Assembly (NCBI GenBank): GCA_030627585.1
Contig: DAOURU010000062.1
Span: forward strand, 1-6,708
Source: Bacillota bacterium
Lineage (GTDB): Bacteria > Bacillota > DSM-12270 > Thermacetogeniales > Thermacetogeniaceae
DNA length: 6,708 nucleotides
Direction: 5' to 3'
The notes beneath the pieces are model-generated. The model searched no databases. It was given only the letters and a program-made list of their open reading frames with translations, and was not told where the DNA came from. Position 1 is the stretch's first letter; each line of letters starts with the position of its first letter. Below are positions 1 to 6,008 of the stretch, piece by piece. Position numbers and translations under genes: made by a program.

Positions 1-47
1 AGATGCGCAAGAAGCTGCTTGATTTTCTCAGCATAATCGCCCTCCAC
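1..47 (-). CDS. 5' end of an unidentified gene, cut by the window edge
   Basis: Only the first 15 codons lie in the window. A GTG at 47-45 opens a frame reading MEGDYAEKIKQLLAH that runs off the edge. The start is supported by an AAGGAG ribosome binding site at 63-58, ten bases upstream and inside the last codons of hisC. The hisC stop is six bases before this GTG, so the two are probably co-transcribed and translationally coupled. An ATG at 57-55, overlapping the hisC stop, is rejected as a start because its frame closes within ten codons. The fragment is short, charged and probably helical; I do not recognise the family and assign no function. Confidence 0.6.
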   Translation of the reverse strand, partial: MEGDYAEKIKQLLAH

Positions 48-53
48 GTGAAC

Positions 54-1163
54 TCATCTCCTTGAGTTTAAAACCCTTTCCAGAGCCGCAATAAAACGCT
101 CATTTTCCCGCCGGGTTCCTATGGTAACTCTTATATATGTAGGGTAACCAAAAATATCGCCTGTCCGGATAATAATTCCTTCTTGCAGCAAAGCCGTAAA
201 AATCTCTTTGGAATCTTGGAAAGTATCGACAAAAATAAAATTAGTCTGCGTTGGAACATATTTCAGCCCCAGTCGATCAAATGCTTGATATAGATATTTT
301 CTTCCTTCAACAACCATTTCTCTGCTTTGCTTAAGATGATTTTGATCCTTAAGAGACGCCCTGGCTGCTTCTTGTGCTAGAAGATTGACATTAAAAGGTT
401 CTCTTGCGCGGTTAATTAAAGCAATGATTTCCGGGCGAGAGATCCCATAACCGATTCTTAACCCTGCCAATCCGTAGATCTTGGAAAAGGTTCTTAAAAT
501 AATCACATTGCTATCCTCTTCCACAAGTTGCAGGGAATCAGGATAATGAGGATCTGTTACATATTCATAATATGCTTCATCCATTACAAGCAAGATGTCA
601 GGAGGGGTACTGGCAATGAAGGCACGGAGTTCCTCTTGAGTGACAATTGTCCCGGTAGGATTATTGGGATTGCAGATAAAAACAAGCTTTGTCCGGGCCC
701 CTACTTGCTTTGCCATTGTTTCTAAATCGTGGGCAAAATCCTCTTTCACGGGAACAGCAGTACAATTTGCTCCCATAATTTTACTTACAAATTCATATTC
801 TGAAAAAGAAGGCCGGGCAAAAATTACTTGATCCCCGGGTTCCAAAAAAGTTTCCGCAATAAGCTTTAAGAGTTCATCGGAACCATTTCCGATGATTAAA
901 TTCTCTTCGCGGCAGCCAAGGTGGGCCGCAAGATCTTTCTTTAAGTAAAAGCAGTTGCTGTCAGGGTATGAATTTACGCGCGCGATTGCCTTCTCGAGCG
1001 CCTTTAAAGCAGAAGGGGAAGGACCTAAAGGATTTTCGTTAGATGCCAGTTTAACAACTCCTGAAATTCCAAGTTCGCGTTCCACTTCTTCAACGGGTTT
1101 CCCGGGAACATAGGGATTTAATGTAAAAATGGCGGGACGCCCTAAATTCTCAACCTTACGCAA
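54..1163 (-). CDS. hisC: Histidinol-phosphate / aromatic aminotransferase (HisC family)
   Basis: This is a complete 369-residue PLP-dependent fold-type I aminotransferase of normal HisC length. Visible family features are KLASNENPLGPS near residues 38-49, NPNNPTG at 165-171, MDEAYYEY around 194-201 with the PLP-contacting Asp, the Schiff-base lysine K228 in TFSKIYGLAGLRIGYG, and a C-terminal RVTIGTRREN segment carrying the substrate-carboxylate Arg. The family converts imidazole-acetol phosphate plus glutamate to histidinol phosphate in the cytoplasm, and many HisC proteins also transaminate Phe, Tyr or Trp. The start is TTG at 1163, chosen because of the strong GGAGGAGGAAG sequence at 1178-1168. 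No other his gene is visible, whereas iorB and paaK lie just upstream, so a role in reversible transamination of aromatic amino acids is a plausible inference. The family is very likely; histidine versus aromatic substrate is open. Confidence 0.92.
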   Translation of the reverse strand: MRKVENLGRPAIFTLNPYVPGKPVEEVERELGISGVVKLASNENPLGPSPSALKALEKAIARVNSYPDSNCFYLKKDLAAHLGCREENLIIGNGSDELLKLIAETFLEPGDQVIFARPSFSEYEFVSKIMGANCTAVPVKEDFAHDLETMAKQVGARTKLVFICNPNNPTGTIVTQEELRAFIASTPPDILLVMDEAYYEYVTDPHYPDSLQLVEEDSNVIILRTFSKIYGLAGLRIGYGISRPEIIALINRAREPFNVNLLAQEAARASLKDQNHLKQSREMVVEGRKYLYQAFDRLGLKYVPTQTNFIFVDTFQDSKEIFTALLQEGIIIRTGDIFGYPTYIRVTIGTRRENERFIAALERVLNSRR

Positions 1164-1167
1164 ATTT

Positions 1168-1178
1168 CTTCCTCCTCC
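1168..1178 (-). promoter_or_regulatory. Strong ribosome binding site for hisC (TTG start)
   Basis: GGAGGAGGAAG reads on the minus strand six bases before the TTG at 1163-1161. This near-perfect Shine-Dalgarno is what decides for a TTG start; no ATG in the hisC frame lies nearby. Confidence 0.75.
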
Positions 1179-1209
1179 AGTTTGTATTGAAATTACCGAA
1201 AGATTATCT

Positions 1210-1728
1210 TCAAGAGGGGGAGAGAGCTACCCAGCTTAAGCCCTCCTCAAATGCCCTTTTATTAATTTCTATAAAATCGGGGCGTACGCACTTCATAATC
1301 GCCTCTTCCCAACAATCTTTAGAAATTTGTAAGTATTGCGCCAAAACGCCCAACAAAATCATGTTAACCACCCGAGGATTTCCCAGTTTTTGCGCCTTTT
1401 CCAATGCCGCAACGAAGTGTACCCGGTTTGTCTGCTTCCTCAGATAAGAAATAATATCAAGAGGGTAAGAGGCCTTTCCCAAAAAGACGGGAAGAGGAAA
1501 TATTTCCTGGTCATTTACAATCAAGTGCCCGTTCCTTTTCAAGTAATGAAAAAAACGGATTGCTTCCAACTTCTCAAACCCAACTAAGAAATCAACCTGC
1601 CCCGGGCTGATAAGAGGCGAGAAAACTTCTTTTCCAAACCTTAAATGAGTAACTACAGAACCACCCCGCTGGGCCATCCCGTGAACTTCTGAAACTTTGA
1701 CTTCGTTTCCTATTTGCAGGGCAAGCAC
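1210..1728 (-). pseudogene. iorB: Indolepyruvate oxidoreductase subunit beta, N-terminally truncated
   Basis: The 172-residue frame matches the IorB/2-oxoacid:acceptor oxidoreductase gamma-type family from its KVSEVHGMAQRGGSVVTH block (residues 10-27) to the C-terminus. With IorA, this family oxidatively decarboxylates aryl-pyruvates to aryl-acetyl-CoA using ferredoxin. Family members begin about 25 residues earlier with a strand and a GxGGQG loop before this block; here that segment is missing. It is not encoded just upstream: those bases are the stop and normal C-terminus of paaK, and the frame upstream reaches a TAA at 1767-1765. The assigned GTG at 1728 is a poor start, because the only Shine-Dalgarno-like bases (GAGGGG) end one base before it; the next in-frame Met is at residue 18. 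The large IorA subunit, usually adjacent, is absent. I read this as the 3' remainder of iorB after a deletion. A short, divergently started but functional protein cannot be excluded. Confidence 0.8.
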
Positions 1729-1750
1729 TCCCCTCGACAGCTTTTTAATC

Positions 1751-3052
1751 TTATTTTTGATCTCTTAAATCGACAACACGTTTCGCTTTTCCTGCCGTCC
1801 GCGCAATTGTTTTAGGTTCAATCAAACGCACTTTTGCCGTGAGGCTTAAAACATTATAAAGCCTGCGCTCAATTTTTTGTTCCCAGGCTTCAAGGTCGCA
1901 ATATCGGTCTGTAAAAAGATCCGGACAAACCTCTACTAACACTTCTAATTCATCAAGGTGATCTCGCTTTTTGATGACAATCTGATAATGAGGAGCCAGC
2001 CCGTCAACCTCCATGAGTACACTTTCAATTTGAGAAGGAAAAACATTAACCCCCCGGATAATCAGCATATCATCGGTTCTCCCGCTGATCTTGGATAGTC
2101 TTGCAGTTTTACGACCACAGGGACAGGGTTCTTCCCTTAGAGAAGAGATGTCTTTTGTTCTGTAACGAATCAAGGGCATAGCCTCGCGGGTTAATGTTGT
2201 AATGACAATTTCACCTTTTTCCCCGGGCGGCAAGATCACCCCGGTTTCAGGATCAATTATTTCAATAAGAAAGTGATCCTCTGCTACATGCATTCCAGAC
2301 CCTTCTAAACACTCCCCGGCCACACCGGGCCCCATTACCTCGCTTAACCCGTAATTATCAGTCGCCTTTAAGCATAAGTTTTCCTCGAGTTGTTTTCGCA
2401 TTTCTTCAGTCCAGCCTTCAGCACCGAAAAGCCCCACGCGCAGTTTCAGGGATTTAAAATTAATTCCTAACTCCTGTCCTACTTCAGCCATATGCAGGGC
2501 ATACGAGGGCGTGCTTACTAAAGCTGTTGTCCCGAAATCCTGCATCAACATCAACTGCCGCTCTGTCGCCCCGGCTGAAGTCGGAATAACTGTTGCTCCT
2601 GCTTTTTCCAGGCCATAGTGAAGCCCGAAGGCCCCGGTAAATAAACCATAGCCAAAGCAGATCTGCGCCACATCGTTTTCTCCCACCCCGGCCTGAGTTA
2701 CGATCCGGGCAACTAGATCGGCCCAAATTTCCAGATCCCGGCGGGTATAACCTACTACAGTCGGTTTGCCCTTCGTCCCGGAGGACCCGTGAATTCTTAC
2801 AACTTCTTTCAAGGGCCGGATAAAAAAACCGTATGGGTAGGCCTGGGCAAGATCTTCTTTGGCTGTAAAAGGCAGGCGCTGAAGATCCTCTAAACTCTTT
2901 AAATCACCAGGCTCAAAACCCAAATCTTGAAACATTTGATAGTAAAAGCCCTTGGCCTCGTAAACCTTGGTTAGGGTTTCTTTGAGCCGGGCCAACTGAT
3001 GTTCGGCTAAAGCCGCGCGGGAAATGCATTCGTATTGCGGTGACCAAATCAT
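1751..3052 (-). CDS. paaK: Phenylacetate-CoA ligase family (aryl-acetate CoA ligase)
   Basis: This is a complete 433-residue adenylate-forming enzyme of normal PaaK length, starting with the family's usual MIW...E opening. Visible motifs are the phosphate-binding loop HGSSGTKGKPT at 88-98, the GAEGWTEEMR stretch at 210-219, DNYGLSE at 232-238, CPCGR at 310-314, GRTDDMLIIRGVNVFP at 324-339 (hinge to the C-terminal domain), and a GKAKRV end (421-426) holding the likely catalytic lysine. The family makes phenylacetyl-CoA or related aryl-acetyl-CoA from the acid, ATP and CoA in the cytosol. In anaerobes such ligases often sit beside iorAB, consistent with the iorB remnant 22 bases downstream; whether this one activates dietary acids or helps excrete acids from amino acid fermentation is unknown. 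The ATG overlaps the stop of the preceding small frame by ATGA. Its own Shine-Dalgarno (AAAGGA, 3072-3067) lies 14 bases off, so coupling to upstream translation is likely. The exact substrate is not readable. Confidence 0.93.
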   Translation of the reverse strand: MIWSPQYECISRAALAEHQLARLKETLTKVYEAKGFYYQMFQDLGFEPGDLKSLEDLQRLPFTAKEDLAQAYPYGFFIRPLKEVVRIHGSSGTKGKPTVVGYTRRDLEIWADLVARIVTQAGVGENDVAQICFGYGLFTGAFGLHYGLEKAGATVIPTSAGATERQLMLMQDFGTTALVSTPSYALHMAEVGQELGINFKSLKLRVGLFGAEGWTEEMRKQLEENLCLKATDNYGLSEVMGPGVAGECLEGSGMHVAEDHFLIEIIDPETGVILPPGEKGEIVITTLTREAMPLIRYRTKDISSLREEPCPCGRKTARLSKISGRTDDMLIIRGVNVFPSQIESVLMEVDGLAPHYQIVIKKRDHLDELEVLVEVCPDLFTDRYCDLEAWEQKIERRLYNVLSLTAKVRLIEPKTIARTAGKAKRVVDLRDQK

Positions 3053-3321
3053 GATGAAAAACTCAGTCCTTTCTCAGTTCCCCTTTGCTTTTCAATCTTT
3101 TCGCGAACCCCAAAAATTCTCTCTACAAAAATTCTCTCTAAATGACTTTCAGGAAAAGCTTTTGTACAAAAACTAACCACGGGAATAATTACCAAAGGCA
3201 ACAACATTGCAAAGGATCCACTAACCGGAATCCAAAGGGCGTCCAATTTAAAATATATCGCCAAACCTAAAGAAATAACTAAACCCGCCAAAAAACCAAC
3301 CCGGCTAGTTAAAACAGTACT
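3049..3321 (-). pseudogene. C-terminal remnant of a sodium:solute symporter
   Basis: The frame runs from just after a TAA at 3324-3322 to a TGA at 3051-3049. An 80-residue version could start at a TTG at 3291. The sequence holds about two hydrophobic segments (AGLVISLGLAIYF and FAMLLPLVIIPVVSF) followed by a charged tail, resembling the last two helices and tail of SSS-family symporters, which normally have about 450-550 residues and 12-13 helices. The resemblance continues upstream of the TTG (VLTSRVGFLAG), with no Shine-Dalgarno before that codon, arguing for a relic rather than a small gene. Only 37 bases separate the upstream TAA from the speE stop, so the missing symporter body is not nearby. 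The tail contains a 15-bp tandem duplication that repeats VERIF. The stop overlaps the paaK ATG (ATGA). The alternative, a genuine 80-residue membrane protein, is possible; the family call is from memory of the family and moderate. Confidence 0.55.
3111..3140. repeat. Exact 15-bp tandem duplication inside the symporter remnant
   Basis: The unit CAAAAATTCTCTCTA occurs twice in direct succession (3111-3125 and 3126-3140). On the coding strand this is five codons, so the frame is kept and the protein reads ERIFVERIFG. The identity of the copies suggests a recent slippage event or an assembly artefact. Confidence 0.95.
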
Positions 3322-3345
3322 TTAATTCTATAAATTAGATGAAAA

Positions 3346-3353
3346 TCCTTTTT
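3346..3353 (-). promoter_or_regulatory. Orphan Shine-Dalgarno after speE
   Basis: AAAAAGGA lies five bases after the speE stop codon on the minus strand. No start codon follows at a usable distance (five bases later comes ATC TAA). It is best explained as the former ribosome binding site of the symporter whose C-terminus survives downstream, though a chance match in A-rich sequence is possible. Confidence 0.35.
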
Positions 3354-3358
3354 GCCGT

Positions 3359-4198
3359 TTAATCTTTCTTCTCCAACATCTCCTGAAAAAAGCGGGGTAA
3401 AATAAAACAGGCCTCATGAAGTTCAGGAGTATAGTACTTTGTTTCAATTAAATTGTTGACGCGATAATCTCTGATGGGATGGTAGCGTTTAGAACCAAGC
3501 GTGAAACTCCAATGTCCGCTAATATAACTGGGGATACAGGTTAAATATACATTTACGAGAGGAAAAATTGCTTTAATATCCTGATAGATTCTTTGGAAAA
3601 TTCGCCGGCTAAAAAAGGGAGAATCAGTCTGTGCCGCAAATAGACCATCTGCTTTGAGGGCATGAAAGACATTGCCATAAAACTCTTTACTAAAAAGTTC
3701 TGTTGCCGGGCCCACCGGATCTGAAGAATCTACGATTATGACATCGTATTTATCTTTTTGTCGGCTTACATAATCCACACCATTATCAATGATTATATTA
3801 ATCCTTGCATCCTCAAAAGCCCGCGCTGTTTCGGGTAAATAGGTGCGGCAAGCAGTTATCACGCGCTCGTCAATTTCGACGAGATCAACTTTCTCGACAG
3901 TATGATGTTTCAACACCTCCCGTGCCGTTCCCCCGTCACCCCCGCCAACAATAAGGATCCGGTGTGGGTTGCGATGCGTAAATATCGGAACATGGGCGAT
4001 CATTTCATGATAAATAAACTCATCTGAAACGGTTATCTGGATAATTCCATCTAAAACTAAAGCACGGCCGAATTCAACAGTATCGACAATCGCGAGGTGT
4101 TGATAAGGAGTCTGTTCCGTATAAATCGTTTTATGAATGCGCCATTTTACACTGTACCCGGAGGTATGGTCCTCAATAAGCCAAAAGGTCACGCCCAA
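3359..4198 (-). CDS. speE: Spermidine synthase (polyamine aminopropyltransferase)
   Basis: This is a complete SpeE of about 279 residues, the usual bacterial length. It transfers an aminopropyl group from decarboxylated S-adenosylmethionine to putrescine, giving spermidine and methylthioadenosine in the cytosol. An N-terminal beta domain (about 1-65) carries TPYQHLAIVDT and LVLDGIIQ. The Rossmann methyltransferase-like domain follows with YHEM (63-66), IVGGGDGGTAREVLKH (83-98), the acidic LVEIDERV (106-113), and the catalytic VDSSDPVGP (156-164) with its two Asp, then QTDSP (190-194). An AAGGAG at 4208-4203 serves either the TTG at 4198 (four-base spacing) or a GTG two codons later at 4192 (ten-base spacing). 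The GTG gives MTFWLIEDHT, closer to the N-terminus I recall for Bacillus SpeE, and may be the true start. It follows dnaC by 42 bases. No speD or putrescine-forming gene is visible. Putrescine as acceptor is inferred from the family. Confidence 0.93.
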   Translation of the reverse strand: MGVTFWLIEDHTSGYSVKWRIHKTIYTEQTPYQHLAIVDTVEFGRALVLDGIIQITVSDEFIYHEMIAHVPIFTHRNPHRILIVGGGDGGTAREVLKHHTVEKVDLVEIDERVITACRTYLPETARAFEDARINIIIDNGVDYVSRQKDKYDVIIVDSSDPVGPATELFSKEFYGNVFHALKADGLFAAQTDSPFFSRRIFQRIYQDIKAIFPLVNVYLTCIPSYISGHWSFTLGSKRYHPIRDYRVNNLIETKYYTPELHEACFILPRFFQEMLEKKD

Positions 4199-4202
4199 GC
4201 AG

Positions 4203-4208
4203 CTCCTT
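4203..4208 (-). promoter_or_regulatory. speE ribosome binding site, ambiguous start
   Basis: AAGGAG reads on the minus strand within AGGAAGGAGC. It lies four bases before TTG (4198-4196) and ten bases before an in-frame GTG (4192-4190); both are workable, so the speE start is uncertain by two codons. Confidence 0.6.
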
Positions 4209-4240
4209 CCTCAAACGTATTTCAGCTCGTATACTATTCT

Positions 4241-5041
4241 TTAGTCTAAAGACCCGTTCTTGTTTTTCAAATGCCGGATATCTTTATCCACCGAAAGTCG
4301 ATAAATACGGCACATCTGAACAATTCTTGAAGTTGTTCGTTCGCCAAGAAATTCCTCAAGCTCTCCTAATGTTAAATTTGTTGTAATGATAACCGGGAGC
4401 TGAAAATTCAGCCGAAAATTAAGTAAAGAATACAATTTGTTGCACGTCCAGGGTGTATAATTATGCACACCTAAATCATCAAGGATCAAAACATCTACCT
4501 GACGTACGCCTCTCAGGAGAGAAACATCGTCTAAATCCGTTCCTTCCCCAGAGATTCCCTTATGGTAAGTTGCCCGCAGTTCATCGAGGAAATCAGGAAC
4601 AACAAGAAAAAAGACCTGAATTTCATGCCGCAAAAGAGAATTGGTGATTGCTCCAGCCAGGTATGTTTTTCCTGCTCCCACGTCTCCCGTAAACAGGATT
4701 CCGGGAATCCGGGGATTTTGGAGATATTCAGCAACAAATTGGCGTGCACCTTGCAAGGCTTTTGCGGCCATTTCCTTATTGCTTCCTTTGTAATAATCAA
4801 GCCGAAAACCTTCAAATGTACATCCCTTAATTTCAGGGGTGATATTTGCGTATTGATACCGGTTTTCCAAATAGCTTTGCCTTGCACAGGCACAAACCCT
4901 AGCCACTTCCCCTAAAAGGATCACCCCGCGGTCCTGGCAAATTTTACACCGCGGTTCTAAAAGTTGAAGCGATTCGGAGGGAGAATATTTTTTTTCTGCT
5001 GTCTTTCGCAGTCTCAAGATCAAATCTTCAATCCGCTTCAT
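4241..5041 (-). CDS. dnaC: DnaC/DnaI-type replicative helicase loader (AAA+ ATPase)
   Basis: The 266-residue protein has the layout of Gram-positive DnaI/DnaC loaders, which place the hexameric replicative helicase on DNA at the origin or at restarting forks. An N-terminal helical, probably helicase-binding part contains a zinc-type cluster CKIC...CAC (Cys32, Cys35, Cys50, Cys52). The AAA+ domain follows: Walker A GDVGAGKT at 119-126, Walker B VDVLILDDLG at 182-191, sensor 1 IITTNL around 218-223, and GERTTSRI at 233-240 whose R239 is a likely arginine finger. The length is within the family's range and no motif is missing. The ATG at 5041 lies 15 bases after the dnaD stop, behind a G-rich ribosome binding site (GGGTGGGGG), so the two are co-transcribed. 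The pairing with dnaD supports a replication role over an IstB-like transposition helper, and no insertion sequence is visible nearby. Confidence 0.9.
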   Translation of the reverse strand: MKRIEDLILRLRKTAEKKYSPSESLQLLEPRCKICQDRGVILLGEVARVCACARQSYLENRYQYANITPEIKGCTFEGFRLDYYKGSNKEMAAKALQGARQFVAEYLQNPRIPGILFTGDVGAGKTYLAGAITNSLLRHEIQVFFLVVPDFLDELRATYHKGISGEGTDLDDVSLLRGVRQVDVLILDDLGVHNYTPWTCNKLYSLLNFRLNFQLPVIITTNLTLGELEEFLGERTTSRIVQMCRIYRLSVDKDIRHLKNKNGSLD

Positions 5042-5056
5042 TTGCCCCCACCCAAT

Positions 5057-5812
5057 TTACGTCAAATATAGATCTTTATATTTTTCTTCTTTATCTTTAC
5101 TTTTTGTTCCTTCAAGGTTGGCTTTCCCTTTTCGCGTCTGCCGTCGGGTAATATATTTTTCTTCGTATTGATTTATCTCTTGAATCGTTCTTAAATTATT
5201 TCGAGCCCAGTGTGAGAGAATTCGATCTATGTAGTTTAAGTTAAAAATGCCCCTTAAAACTGACCTCTTCAAGGCCTCCGAAATTAATTCTTCTGAATAC
5301 CCCTCATCTTTATACCAGCGGATAATATGTGTACATTCCATCGGAGTCAAGGGCCGCCCAAATTCCTGTTCAAAAACCCGAAAGAGATTACTTAACAAGG
5401 GAGTTTGGTTCCGCCCCGCGGTTTTTTCCGCCACAGTTGCTGCTTCTTTACGTGCATCCTGAAGTGCTTGAACCTTTTCTTCGGCCCAGAGATCAGCAAT
5501 TTTTTCAAAAAGTCCGGAGGGATCCAGACTACCTTCGGAAATACGAAGCAGGCCGCGCGCGATCATTGCTTCTAAAGTGGCTTGAATTTGTTTTTCTGGA
5601 ACATTGAGTATCTGTGCAAACTCTCCAAGCTCCGGACTTTTTTTACCAAGCTGGTAAAAATAAAAGAGCGCAAAAATAACGAGGATATCCAGACTTCCTA
5701 AGGAAAGTTTTGAGCTGTATTTAAAGAGAAGATTAGGAACTAAAGTAAAACCTGCCAGAAAAAAATCTTTGCTGAAAAGCGCAGGGATGTGCAAACTTCT
5801 GCAACCTTCCAT
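5057..5812 (-). CDS. dnaD: DnaD-domain replication initiation protein
   Basis: The 251-residue protein fits the DnaD/DnaB primosome family of Firmicutes, which remodels DNA and helps recruit the helicase loader. Residues about 15-95 look like the winged-helix DDBH1 domain (TLVPNLLFKYSSKLSLGSLDILVIFALF, then LNVPEKQIQATLEAMIARGLL). A charged linker follows, then the DDBH2 domain (about 140-212) with its signature YIDRILSHW at 194-202. The tail (215-251) is Lys/Glu-rich and probably disordered. The ATG at 5812 has GAGGAAAGGA upstream with about ten-base spacing. Its N-terminus is slightly longer than I expect, so a later start is possible. It opens the gene series: a terminator lies between it and the aminotransferase upstream, and dnaC follows 15 bases downstream. 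Phages also carry DnaD-like proteins, but no phage genes are present here. Confidence 0.88.
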   Translation of the reverse strand: MEGCRSLHIPALFSKDFFLAGFTLVPNLLFKYSSKLSLGSLDILVIFALFYFYQLGKKSPELGEFAQILNVPEKQIQATLEAMIARGLLRISEGSLDPSGLFEKIADLWAEEKVQALQDARKEAATVAEKTAGRNQTPLLSNLFRVFEQEFGRPLTPMECTHIIRWYKDEGYSEELISEALKRSVLRGIFNLNYIDRILSHWARNNLRTIQEINQYEEKYITRRQTRKGKANLEGTKSKDKEEKYKDLYLT

Positions 5813-5844
5813 AAGAAACCATTCCTTTCCTCAATTAACATCCT

Positions 5845-5880
5845 ATTATTAAATTATCCAGGATTTTTTAAAAACCTGCC
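5845..5880 (-). promoter_or_regulatory. Possible promoter of the dnaD-led series (weak)
   Basis: A promoter is expected between the terminator at 5889-5922 and the dnaD start. The A+T-rich stretch holds -10-like GATAAT (5858-5853) and TAATAAT (5851-5845), but no good -35 element. A 20-bp imperfect inverted repeat overlaps it. The location is supported by context, the exact elements are not. Confidence 0.3.
5859..5878. repeat. 20-bp imperfect inverted repeat upstream of dnaD
   Basis: CAGG and CCTG arms flank a T-run/A-run centre: eight of ten positions pair around the dyad, with one T-T mismatch and an unpaired A-A centre. It sits in the putative dnaD promoter region and could be an operator or a short hairpin in the leader. 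In A+T-rich DNA it may also be chance. Confidence 0.5.
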
Positions 5881-5888
5881 GATCCCGG

Positions 5889-5922
5889 TAAAAAATAAAA
5901 GAGGGGAATTTTTTCCTCTCAT
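5889..5922 (-). terminator. Rho-independent terminator after the aminotransferase
   Basis: On the minus strand AGAGG (5919-5915) pairs with CCTCT (5904-5900); further A-T pairs are possible across a bulged CC, and the T-rich tract TTTATTTTTT (5899-5890) follows. It lies about 90 bases after the aminotransferase stop and separates that gene from the dnaD-led series. Confidence 0.7.
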
Positions 5923-5981
5923 TCAAAACAACAACTTAAATTAAAATAAATTTAATCTATTCATTCTTATCACCTAGCAAA

Positions 5982-6003
5982 GATCACAAGAGGATCACAA
6001 GAG
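5982..6003. repeat. Exact 11-bp tandem duplication after the aminotransferase stop
   Basis: GATCACAAGAG occurs twice in direct succession (5982-5992, 5993-6003), five bases beyond the aminotransferase stop codon. No coding sequence is affected. It may reflect replication slippage or serve as a pair of short binding sites; nothing in the sequence distinguishes these. Confidence 0.9.
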
Positions 6004-6008
6004 CATTT

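Noticed and set aside
528..831. Two overlapping plus-strand frames (528-725 and 640-831)
   Set aside because: Antisense shadows of hisC, with no ribosome binding site or recognisable sequence.
1187..1587. Plus-strand frames at 1187-1447 and 1336-1587
   Set aside because: Antisense to the iorB remnant, whose minus-strand translation matches a known family; no independent support.
2484..2726. 80-residue minus-strand frame inside paaK
   Set aside because: Out-of-frame shadow of the intact PaaK coding sequence with low-complexity Arg/Gly content.
4562..4915. 117-residue open frame on the plus strand and a 120-residue frame at 4531-4893 on the minus strand
   Set aside because: Both lie wholly inside dnaC, whose motifs are complete; the translations show no family features.
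4241..5041. IstB-type transposon helper instead of DnaC
   Set aside because: No transposase or terminal inverted repeats are visible, and the partner gene is dnaD, which points to replication.
5247..5607. Plus-strand frames at 5247-5462 and 5329-5607
   Set aside because: Antisense to dnaD, with no features of their own.
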